Positions 57,962 to 64,000 of a stretch of 64,000 bases of DNA are shown piece after piece. The stretch covers positions 437,342-501,341 of the forward strand of contig NZ_JAPDOK010000001.1 in assembly GCF_026013415.1 (NCBI RefSeq), in the 5' to 3' direction. The DNA comes from Sphingomonas caeni. Its GTDB lineage: Bacteria; Pseudomonadota; Alphaproteobacteria; Sphingomonadales; Sphingomonadaceae. How positions within the stretch are numbered: position 1 is the stretch's first letter; each line of letters starts with the position of its first letter. Under the pieces are notes generated by a model. It was not told where the DNA came from and ran no database searches. It saw only the letters and a program-made list of their open reading frames with translations. Both the position numbers and the translations under genes were made by a program.

Positions 57962-58127
57962 CGTATCCCCCCGCGACTAACGCAGCCCGTACGATCCGCA
58001 GCGCGCCTTCTCGCGGTCGCTCGTATTCCTCGTGATACCCTGCAAGCTCCGCCGCCCCCGCCTCGATCATCTCGGGCGTGATTTCAATATCTTCGGAGCG
58101 CCGGCCTGTCGCCGAATCATCTACCAC
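57948..58127 (-). CDS. Passenger small acidic protein (59 aa)
   Basis: A short protein with GTG start at 58127, just inside the right end of the element; an in-frame TGA in the terminal repeat excludes longer starts. Sequence VDDSATGRRSEDIEITPEMI, then EAGAAELAGYHEEYERPREG and ALRIVRAALVAGG. The ITPEMIEAG...YRA(L) layout is that of small proteins common on phages and mobile elements. It ends 14 bases inside the converging MltR-like gene. Ribosome site is weak. Confidence 0.55.
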   Translation of the reverse strand: MVDDSATGRRSEDIEITPEMIEAGAAELAGYHEEYERPREGALRIVRAALVAGGYATEA

Positions 58128-58134
58128 AGGAAGT

Positions 58135-58159
58135 CCAGTACGTCAGGTATATAATTGCC
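58135..58159 (-). repeat. Right terminal inverted repeat of the IS1595-family element
   Basis: Reverse complement begins GGCAATTATATAC, then CTGACGTACTGG; 23 of 25 positions match the left end. Confidence 0.9.
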
Positions 58160-58167
58160 CAACGCGG
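58160..58167. repeat. Target site duplication, right copy
   Basis: CAACGCGG directly right of the transposon, identical to 55785-55792. Confidence 0.92.
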
Positions 58168-58223
58168 TTGCCGGAGTCCACCTCCCGCTGTAGCGCATGC
58201 GCATCACTTTCAAAGGGAATCCG

Positions 58224-58490
58224 ATGCGCAAGGCCCTTCTCATCCCCGTCCTCACCCTCACTGCCTTCGGCCTTTCGGGCTGCGGCAAGAAGGCCAAGAA
58301 CGAGGCGCTCGAAGCCAATGAATCGATCGCGGGCGACAGCAATGCGATGGGCGAGGCGGTGAGCGACCAGCAGGAGGCGCTCAACGCCGCCTTCTCGAAC
58401 CAGGAAGAGGCGTACGACGCCGGTCCCGCGCCCAATGTCAGCAGCGGCGGCGGTAAGAATGTTCCCGAAGAAGGCAGCGGCGACGAATGA
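58224..58490 (+). CDS. Small lipoprotein (88 aa)
   Basis: Signal peptide MRKALLIPVLTLTAFGLSGC with lipobox LSGC, so the mature protein is lipid-anchored. The mature part is acidic and disordered (NEALEANESIAGDSNAMG, GGGKNVPEEGSGDE). Start at 58224 after AAAGGGA; a frame from 58197 lacks one. The stop overlaps the next start. The IS inserted 57 bp upstream of this gene and may have changed its promoter. Confidence 0.78.
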   Translation: MRKALLIPVLTLTAFGLSGCGKKAKNEALEANESIAGDSNAMGEAVSDQQEALNAAFSNQEEAYDAGPAPNVSSGGGKNVPEEGSGDE

Positions 58491-58657
58491 TGCGGGCCGC
58501 GCTCGCCCTTGGCCTCCTGCTGACGCTCGCCGCCTGTCAGTCGGACAGCGATCCCGGCCCTGGCGAGGTCACGCGCGGCGAGGCGCGCCAGCTCAACGAG
58601 GCCGCCGCGCAGACCGATATCAACGCCGCCATCGAACCGGACAACGCCGCGCAATGA
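58487..58657 (+). CDS. Very small lipoprotein (56 aa)
   Basis: ATG at 58487 overlaps the previous stop (ATGA) and its own stop overlaps the next ATG. The signal peptide RAALALGLLLTLAAC has the lipobox LAAC; the mature part (QSDSDPGPGEVTRGEARQLN, then EAAAQTDINAAIEPDNAAQ) is short and acidic. The overlaps and lipobox make it a real gene despite its size. Function unknown. Confidence 0.75.
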   Translation: MMRAALALGLLLTLAACQSDSDPGPGEVTRGEARQLNEAAAQTDINAAIEPDNAAQ

Positions 58658-59610
58658 CCGAGACCCGCCCCCTCGGCGCCTCCGGCCTTGCGCTCACCCC
58701 GCTCGTCCTCGGCGGCAATGTCTTCGGCTGGACCGCCGACAAGGCTGAAAGCTTCCGCATCCTCGATCGCTTCGCCGAGGCCGGCGGTGTGATGATCGAC
58801 ACCGCCGATGTCTATTCGGCCTGGGTCCCCGGCCATAAGGGCGGCGAATCCGAGACGATCATCGGCGAATGGCTGCGCAGCTCGGGCAAGCGCGACAAGG
58901 TGCTGATCGCCACCAAGGTCGGCATGCTCCCCTGGGACAACACCGAAAAGGGCAAGATCAGCCCCGAGCGCATCGCCGCCCAGGCCGAGGCATCGCTCGC
59001 CCGGCTCGGCATCGATACGATCGACCTCTATTTCATCCACCAGGACGATCCCGATACGCCACAGGCCGACGTGCTCGGCGCGCTCGCCCAGCTGATCGGC
59101 GCGGGCAAGGTCCGCGCGGTCGGCGCCTCGAACTTCTCGGCGATGCGCCTCAAATCCGCGCTCGACATCGCCGACCGTCAGGGCCTGCCGCATTACCGCG
59201 CGCTCCAGAACGAATATAATCTCGTCAGCCGCCACAAGTTCGAGGGCGAGCTGCAGGATCTCTGCATCACCCACAATATCGGCACCGTGCCCTTTTACGG
59301 CCTCGCTTCCGGCTTCCTGACGGGTAAATACCGCAGCGCCGCCGATTTCGGAAAGAGCGTCCGCGGCGGCCGGATGCAGGCCTATCTCGACGGCAAGGGC
59401 CCCGCGGTCCTCGCCGCGATGGACGCGGTCGCCGCCGAAACCGGCGCCACCCTGGCACAAATCGCCCTCGCCTGGCTCGCCGCGCAACCCGGCGTCACCG
59501 CCCCCATCGCCAGCGCCACCAGCGCCGAACAGCTCGACGAACTGCTCGGCTTCTGGGAGGTCAACCTGACGCAGGACCAGCTCGACCGGCTCTGCGACGC
59601 CGGCGCCTAG
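58654..59610 (+). CDS. Aldo/keto reductase
   Basis: NADPH-dependent aldo/keto reductase of 318 residues. The tetrad is Asp49 and Tyr54 in IDTADVYS, Lys88 in ATKVG and His129 in FIHQDD. VGASNFSAMRLKSAL and ALAWLAAQPGVTAPIASAT follow the family. Coupled by ATGA to the tiny lipoprotein gene. About 30% similar by eye to the reductase at 4324, so a different subgroup. The stop interlocks with the converging AraC gene (CTAG, 59607-59610). Confidence 0.9.
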   Translation: MTETRPLGASGLALTPLVLGGNVFGWTADKAESFRILDRFAEAGGVMIDTADVYSAWVPGHKGGESETIIGEWLRSSGKRDKVLIATKVGMLPWDNTEKGKISPERIAAQAEASLARLGIDTIDLYFIHQDDPDTPQADVLGALAQLIGAGKVRAVGASNFSAMRLKSALDIADRQGLPHYRALQNEYNLVSRHKFEGELQDLCITHNIGTVPFYGLASGFLTGKYRSAADFGKSVRGGRMQAYLDGKGPAVLAAMDAVAAETGATLAQIALAWLAAQPGVTAPIASATSAEQLDELLGFWEVNLTQDQLDRLCDAGA

Positions 59611-60485
59611 CGGATCGGCAGATAGAGGTCTGTCACCGCCTCATGCTCGGGCACGTCGGGCATGAAGCTCACCCGCTGCGCGAAGAACGGAAAATCCCGC
59701 AATTCGCACCCGCTGCGCGGCAGCCATTCGCGATAGAGAAAGGTCGCCGACGCCGCCAGATCGTCGCCCGATCCGATCTGCCGCAGCACCGCGCAGCGCC
59801 CCGCGGGAATCAGGCCCTGGATCACCTGGTCGCGATTGGGCTCGACCGCGCGATCGGTCGCCGCGCACAGATCCATGCGGTAGTCCTCGCCCTCGTCGGG
59901 GCCCGAGTGGAAGACGTTGAAGGTCGCGCAGGTCCGCGGCGACACCCCAGACGCCTTGCGCCAGGCGATGAAGCGCCGCAGCGTATCGCCGATCCGTGTC
60001 GGATCGCCGCGATGCTCCATCACCGCGACCGGGGTGGCGGGAAAGTCGATGATCCGAACCTGATCGTCGGTGAAACTCTGGGTCATGATGCTGCTCCGTG
60101 CTTGGTTGAGCGGCTCGAATGCCGCGTGCCACGGGCCCCAGTCCGGATCGCTCCTGAACCCGCTCGGGCTCTGGTCGAAACGCTGGCGAAAGGCGCGTGC
60201 GAACGCCTCCGGGCCTTCATATCCGCTGTCCAGCGCGATCGCGAGGATCGGCTGATCCTCGCGATAGGCGAGCCGGTACGATGCCCGTTTCAGCCGCGCG
60301 AGCTGGACATAGCGGTGGATGCCGATCTCAAACGTCGCCGAGAATTGGCGCTGGAAATGAAACTTCGAAAAAGCCGCGACGCCGCTCAGCACATCGACGC
60401 TCAAATCATCCTCCAGATGCGCGTCGATATGGTCGATCACGCGCATCATCCGCGCATGATAATGGCTGGCCGCGTCGCGTTTCAT
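59607..60485 (-). CDS. AraC-family regulator with GyrI-like effector domain
   Basis: A 292-residue transcription factor. The N-terminal AraC domain (YHARMMRVIDHIDAHLEDDLSVDVLSGVAAFSKFHFQRQF, GYEGPEAFARAFRQRFDQSPSGFR) is followed by a GyrI-like small-molecule-binding domain (VRIIDFPATPVAVMEHRGDPTRIGDTLRRFIAWRK, CAATDRAVEP, YREWLPRSGCELRDFPFFAQRV). Start at 60485 after GGGAG. Such regulators often sense drugs or aromatic compounds. The target is unknown. Confidence 0.9.
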   Translation of the reverse strand: MKRDAASHYHARMMRVIDHIDAHLEDDLSVDVLSGVAAFSKFHFQRQFSATFEIGIHRYVQLARLKRASYRLAYREDQPILAIALDSGYEGPEAFARAFRQRFDQSPSGFRSDPDWGPWHAAFEPLNQARSSIMTQSFTDDQVRIIDFPATPVAVMEHRGDPTRIGDTLRRFIAWRKASGVSPRTCATFNVFHSGPDEGEDYRMDLCAATDRAVEPNRDQVIQGLIPAGRCAVLRQIGSGDDLAASATFLYREWLPRSGCELRDFPFFAQRVSFMPDVPEHEAVTDLYLPIR

Positions 60486-60556
60486 CGTCTCTCCCATGGC
60501 GGGATGGCGATTAGCCCGCTTGGCGGCAAGCGCGCCTTGCCGATCATGCGGTTCGG

Positions 60557-60961
60557 CTAGAGGATCGCCTTTCCGGCGGGCTCGGTCCACCAGCTATTGT
60601 GCCGCCCGTCGCCATAATTGACCGGCGCCGCCGCCAGCTCCTCATAGCCCGCATCGTCGAGCGACATCACCTGCACCGATACGAATGCACCGCCGATCTC
60701 GGGCACATTCCCCTCGCTGAACGGCGCGCAGCCGCAATTGCCGCAGAAGCGATGCGTGCCCTGCATCGTCCCGAAGCGATAGTCGCGCAACACCTCCTCG
60801 CCCGCGAGCAGCCGGAACTGCTCGGGCTTGAGCAGCGCGCCCCAGTTGCGCCTTTTGGTGCAGATCGAGCAATTGCACTTGCCCGTCCCCGCGGCGAGAT
60901 CGATGTCCGCCTCGAACTTCACCGCGCCGCAATGGCAGCTTCCCTGATAGGTCTTCATCAT
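60557..60961 (-). CDS. GFA-family zinc protein
   Basis: A 134-residue cytoplasmic protein of the glutathione-dependent formaldehyde-activating (GFA) family. Zinc ligands are visible: GSCHCGAVKF, CNCSICTKRRNWG and RFCGNCGCAPF. GFA proteins include formaldehyde-activating and unrelated carbon-sulfur lyases, so the reaction is unknown. Start at 60961 after GGAG. It is divergent from the WYL regulator across the palindrome at 60996-61043, a probable target of that regulator. Confidence 0.9.
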   Translation of the reverse strand: MMKTYQGSCHCGAVKFEADIDLAAGTGKCNCSICTKRRNWGALLKPEQFRLLAGEEVLRDYRFGTMQGTHRFCGNCGCAPFSEGNVPEIGGAFVSVQVMSLDDAGYEELAAAPVNYGDGRHNSWWTEPAGKAIL

Positions 60962-60995
60962 CGCCCGTCTCCTCGTTTCGTCTGAGGAGGCTGGA

Positions 60996-61043
60996 CCTAC
61001 TGCCATGCTGCTGCCAGCATGGTGTCAGCAGCATGGCAGTAGG
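60996..61043. promoter_or_regulatory. Long inverted repeat between GFA and WYL regulator genes
   Basis: Two perfect 18-bp arms, CCTACTGCCATGCTGCTG (60996-61013) and its complement at 61026-61043, flank 12 bases. The half-site CAGCATGG also occurs in the centre (61015-61022), giving three half-sites: inverted at 61003-61010, direct at 61015-61022 and 61029-61036. It ends eight bases before the regulator start codon, so it fits an autoregulatory operator. Confidence 0.8.
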
Positions 61044-61051
61044 GTCTCGAA

Positions 61052-61753
61052 ATGCGCAAAGCCGATCGCCTCTTCCAGATCGTCCAGATCCTCCGCCGCA
61101 CCAGCCGGCCGGTCACCGCCGACGCGATCGCCGAGGAGCTCGAGACCTCGAAGCGCTCGGTCTATCGCGACATCGCCGCGCTGATCGGCCAGCGCGTGCC
61201 GGTCCGCGGCGAAGCAGGGGTCGGTTATGTCCTCGAGGGCGGGTTCGACCTGCCGCCGCTGATGCTCACCGCCGACGAGATCGATGCCGTCGCGCTCGGC
61301 GTTCACTGGGTCGCCGGCCATGCCGATCCGGCGCTCGCCCGCGCCGCGCGCGATGTGCTCGCCAAGATCGAAAGCGTGCTGCCCGAGGAGCTGCGCCCCT
61401 GGCTCGGCGACCCGGCGGTGCGCACCGTACCCAGCTGGGAAAGCCTTCCCGACGGCCTCGATCCGGCCCAGCTCCGCCGCTGGATCCGCGCCGCCAGGAA
61501 GCTGCGCCTCGATTATGCCGACGAGAAGGGCGCGGTGACCACGCGCACCGTCTGGCCGCTGCTGATCGGCTATCTCGACGCGCGCCGCATCCTGGTCGGC
61601 TGGTGCGAGCTCCGACAGGACTATCGCAGCTTCCGCCTCGACCGCATCCGCGCCGCCGATTTCCTCGACGACCCCATTCCCGGCCGCCCCGCCCATATGC
61701 GCGCCGAATGGCTCAAGCGCGTCCAGCGCGAACATGATAGGGAAACGCGATGA
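61052..61753 (+). CDS. WYL-domain transcriptional regulator (YafY/DeoR type)
   Basis: A 233-residue regulator. The N-terminal helix-turn-helix (RKADRLFQIVQILRRTSRPV, TADAIAEELETSKRSVYRDIAALI) and GEAGVGYVLEGGFDLPPLMLTADE are followed by a WYL domain (RWIRAARKLRLDYADEKG, RTVWPLLIGYLDARRILVGWCELRQDYRSFRLDRIRA). WYL domains sense nucleotide or other small ligands. It opens a coupled run of genes (ATGA at 61750) and faces a palindromic operator. Confidence 0.9.
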   Translation: MRKADRLFQIVQILRRTSRPVTADAIAEELETSKRSVYRDIAALIGQRVPVRGEAGVGYVLEGGFDLPPLMLTADEIDAVALGVHWVAGHADPALARAARDVLAKIESVLPEELRPWLGDPAVRTVPSWESLPDGLDPAQLRRWIRAARKLRLDYADEKGAVTTRTVWPLLIGYLDARRILVGWCELRQDYRSFRLDRIRAADFLDDPIPGRPAHMRAEWLKRVQREHDRETR

Positions 61754-62151
61754 CCGCCCCCCTGAACGCGCAAGCCGAACTCGCCATCCGCATGGCGCGC
61801 GCCGCCTTCAACCGCGCGCTGGCCCAGGCCGATCTCGCCGCGATCCGCCCGATTCTCGCCCCCTATGCCGTGGTCGTCACCGGCACCGACAGCGCCGTCC
61901 GCACCGATCGCAAGGCGCAGCTCGATATCTGGAAGGCGAACTTCGCCTCCCCCGACCGCGCCATCTACACCCGCACCCCCGACACCATCACCGTCTCCCC
62001 CGTGGAGCCCATTGCGATGGAGCATGGCCATTGGCAGGGCGTCACCGCGGCCAGCGGCGAGGTCTTCGCCTCGGGCGTCTACACCGCCAAGTGGCGCCAG
62101 ACCGGCACGGACTGGGTGATCGAGGCCGAACTCTATCTGACGCTGGCATGA
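61750..62151 (+). CDS. SnoaL/NTF2-like protein
   Basis: A 133-residue cytoplasmic protein with the cone-shaped NTF2 fold typical of SnoaL-like or DUF4440 proteins: ARAAFNRALAQADLAAIRPILAPYAVVVTG, VRTDRKAQLDIWKANFASPDRAIYTR and YTAKWRQTGTDWVIEAELYLTL. No catalytic residues can be assigned. It overlaps both neighbours by ATGA, in the operon of the WYL regulator. Confidence 0.8.
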   Translation: MTAPLNAQAELAIRMARAAFNRALAQADLAAIRPILAPYAVVVTGTDSAVRTDRKAQLDIWKANFASPDRAIYTRTPDTITVSPVEPIAMEHGHWQGVTAASGEVFASGVYTAKWRQTGTDWVIEAELYLTLA

Positions 62152-62462
62152 CCGAGATCTTCGCCGATATCACCTTCGACGCCGAAGTCATCGAATGGCG
62201 CGGCCCCTCGCCCTTCTACTTCGCCGCCGTCCCACCCGAGCATATCGGCGAAATCCGCTACGCCGCGCAGATGGCGAGCTATGGCTGGGGCGTGGTCCCG
62301 GTGGAGGCGGAGGTGCGCGGCGTCATCTTCCGCACCTCGCTCTTCCCCAGAGACGGCGGTTATCTCCTGCCACTCAAGGACAAGGTGCGGCGCGAGGCCG
62401 GGATCGTGCCCGGCGGCTCTCTCCATATCCGCATGCGGGTCACCGGCCCGCGTCCAGGCTGA
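62148..62462 (+). CDS. DUF1905 family protein
   Basis: A 104-residue protein, ATGA overlap with the preceding gene. FDAEVIEWRGPSPFYFAAVPPEH, YGWGVVPVEAEVRGVIFRTSLFPRDGGYLLPLKDKVRREAGIVPGG match DUF1905, a small beta-barrel of unknown role, often fused to a YdeI-type domain that is absent here. Third gene of the operon. Confidence 0.85.
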   Translation: MTEIFADITFDAEVIEWRGPSPFYFAAVPPEHIGEIRYAAQMASYGWGVVPVEAEVRGVIFRTSLFPRDGGYLLPLKDKVRREAGIVPGGSLHIRMRVTGPRPG

Positions 62463-62466
62463 GCCC

Positions 62467-63363
62467 ATGCGCGTCGTATCGATCCGTCCGGCATCCGGTC
62501 CCGCCACGGGCAGCGATGGCAGCGCCGATCTGCCCTGGTGGAGCTTCGGCAAGACCATTCTCGCGATCGCGGCGCTGCGGCTCGTCGAGATGGGCCAACT
62601 CCAGCTCGACACCCCCATCGCGGACAAGCCCTATACGCTGCGGCAATTGCTTCAGCACCGCTCCGGGCTCGGCAATTATGGCAGGCTCGCCGACTATCAC
62701 CGCGCCGTCGCCGCCGGCGAGCCGCACTGGCCGGTCGCCGAGCTGCTCCGCCGCACCGCGGGCGATCGATTGCGCTACGCGCCCGGCACCGGCTGGCTCT
62801 ATTCGAACCTCGGCTATCTCGAGATCCGCCGCCTCATCGAGCAGGCAAGCGGCCTGGCGTTGGGCGCGGCGCTCCACGATCTCGTCCTCGCCCCCGCCGG
62901 CGCCCAGCGCGCCCGGATCGCCAACGCTCCCGACGATCTCCACGACGTCGAAATGGGTGGACAAATCTATGACCCCGGCTGGGTCTATCACGGCCTGATC
63001 GTGGGTCCGCTCGACGACGCGACCCTGGTCCTCCACCGTCTCCTGTCCGGCGCATTGCTGTCCCCCGCGATGCTGGAGGCGATGCGCACCGCGCACCCGC
63101 TGCCCGAGCATCGCAGCGCCGCGCTGACCGATCCCGGCTATGGACTCGGCCTGATGACCAACCGGACCGCGGCGGGCGCGCGCATCGCGGGCCATGGCGG
63201 CAGCGGCCCCGGCAGCAATGTCGCTGTCTTCGTGCTCGAACGCGGGGAGGGCGTGGCGACGGGCGCGATCTGGAGCACGGACGACTCCCCCGAAACGCTC
63301 GAAGCTCAAATCATCGCGATGCTCGAAAACCCCGCCCCGGAACTTCAATCTCCCACCAGATAG
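62467..63363 (+). CDS. Serine hydrolase of the beta-lactamase/DD-peptidase fold, short N-terminus
   Basis: A 298-residue protein. SxxK is Ser26-Lys29 in WWSFGKT, the YxN motif is in WLYSNLGYLEI, and the third element is in IAGHGGSGPGSN. LRQLLQHRSGLGNYG is typical of EstB/AmpC-like esterases. The active Ser lies only 26 residues from the start and there is no signal peptide, whereas relatives have 50-100 residues before it, so it is cytoplasmic and short or misplaced at the start. Four bases after DUF1905, likely same operon. Confidence 0.82.
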   Translation: MRVVSIRPASGPATGSDGSADLPWWSFGKTILAIAALRLVEMGQLQLDTPIADKPYTLRQLLQHRSGLGNYGRLADYHRAVAAGEPHWPVAELLRRTAGDRLRYAPGTGWLYSNLGYLEIRRLIEQASGLALGAALHDLVLAPAGAQRARIANAPDDLHDVEMGGQIYDPGWVYHGLIVGPLDDATLVLHRLLSGALLSPAMLEAMRTAHPLPEHRSAALTDPGYGLGLMTNRTAAGARIAGHGGSGPGSNVAVFVLERGEGVATGAIWSTDDSPETLEAQIIAMLENPAPELQSPTR

Positions 63364-63974
63364 TCCGCGACGCTGTAGCAATGACTCGCCTGATAGGCGT
63401 TACGCCCCCGGTTCATATGCGTCAGATTGAAGGTCCGAATGGCGCGCAGCGCGCGCGGGGCCGCGAGGAACTCGCGGATCGACGCGGCGCCCCGCACATT
63501 GATGCCGAACATGTCCGCGCCGCGCGGGAAGAAATGACCGACATCTTCCGGAGTCGTGACGCACTGCTCGGGAAAACCCTCATCCAGATGGCCCGGGATG
63601 GGGGTGCCGTCGGCGGTGAAATCGGAAAGATGGAGGATGAATCTCGCGCTTATGTCCTCGCCATCGGCATAGAGCGTAAAAAGCTCCATCCAGCTCGCGC
63701 TGACGCGGACAAGGGGCTTGTCGGAGGTCGAGGGCAGGCACGAGACCGACCAATAATAGCGCTCGGTCCTGCGCGGCATGGGGATGCAGCTTTGGCCGTA
63801 ACGGGCGAGAATCTCCAGAACGTCCTGCGCCTGCGGACGACGAAGAAATTTCTGGAAGCGCGCGGCATATTTGAACCGCAGTTCGAGCGACTCCGATCGC
63901 TCGTCGGCATCGCGCAAGTCCGCCCTCCCCTCGATCCAGTCGCGCTGCCGGCCAAGGCTCACAAAGGCGCGCAC
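63345..63974 (-). CDS. Hypothetical protein, possibly cut at its 5' end
   Basis: A 209-residue protein read from a GTG at 63974; the frame stays open to the window edge, so the true start may lie outside. It has FKYAARFQKFLRRPQAQDVLEIL, RTERYYWSVSCLPS, ISARFILHLSDF and FFPRGADMFGINVRGAASIREF. No family recognised. Its 3' end overlaps the converging serine hydrolase by 19 bases. Confidence 0.6.
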   Translation of the reverse strand: MRAFVSLGRQRDWIEGRADLRDADERSESLELRFKYAARFQKFLRRPQAQDVLEILARYGQSCIPMPRRTERYYWSVSCLPSTSDKPLVRVSASWMELFTLYADGEDISARFILHLSDFTADGTPIPGHLDEGFPEQCVTTPEDVGHFFPRGADMFGINVRGAASIREFLAAPRALRAIRTFNLTHMNRGRNAYQASHCYSVADYLVGD

Positions 63975-64000
63975 CCCGGTGGCGCTGGGGGGATTCGCGC

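Larger units (their letters stand above)
55793..58159. mobile_element. IS1595-family element with passenger genes (2367 bp)
   Basis: Complete insertion element bounded by ~25-bp terminal inverted repeats and an 8-bp direct duplication (CAACGCGG), the duplication size typical of IS1595 relatives. It carries an intact transposase (55856-56764) and at least three further open frames: a 43-aa protein, a 207-aa MltR/HEPN-like protein and a 59-aa protein on the other strand. Its GC content and codon use are visibly lower than in the flanks. It split the space between the met operon promoter and a lipoprotein operon. Confidence 0.93.

Overview
The window looks like chromosomal DNA of a sphingomonad (Sphingomonas or a close relative, Alphaproteobacteria). 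It is GC-rich throughout. It has large TonB-dependent receptors, an atpHAGDC operon without F0 genes and a methionine synthase split into two genes, and it uses many ATGA start/stop overlaps. No rRNA, tRNA or CRISPR array was seen. About 70 protein genes are supported. The only clear foreign element is an IS1595-family transposon at 55.8-58.2 kb.

Left part (0-23 kb): sugar uptake and catabolism genes mixed with small secreted proteins. A ROK fructokinase (cut by the edge) follows a large TonB receptor. Further on come a glucokinase-like protein with a broken phosphate loop, then an MFS sugar transporter coupled to a GH43 glycosidase, then a DUF1080 protein. Two identical GTTAGCGCTAAC palindromes, and a weaker one before the receptor, suggest a LacI-type sugar regulon whose regulator lies outside the window. 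Also here are ada, TetR and PilZ genes, a DEAD-box helicase, a dienelactone hydrolase and several unknown exported proteins, some as tandem paralogs.

Centre (23-46 kb): the F1 ATP synthase operon, interrupted by two intergenic repeat elements. It is followed by three DUF6265-like exported paralogs around an AraC regulator, a solitary CpaF ATPase, a signal-peptide-bearing methyltransferase-like protein coupled to a double retropepsin/PDZ protein, a polyhydroxyalkanoate region (phaR, a short PhaC-like protein, a thiolase), a second large TonB receptor, alr, an MHS-type transporter and a transglutaminase.

Right part (46-64 kb): four paralogous small cysteine-rich single-span proteins surround a membrane diguanylate cyclase. 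Beside them lies a small two-repeat lectin resembling the Ralstonia fucose lectin. Next is a methionine operon: an ArsR regulator fused to a methyltransferase domain (SahR-like), metF, the homocysteine half of metH, a REP-like palindrome, then the rest of metH. Its promoter holds a perfect 22-bp palindrome. The IS1595-family element, with 25-bp inverted ends, 8-bp target duplication and three to four passenger genes, inserted at the -35 box but left it intact. Beyond it lie two small lipoproteins with an aldo/keto reductase, an AraC/GyrI-like regulator, a GFA-family protein, and a WYL regulator operon facing a striking 18-bp-arm operator.
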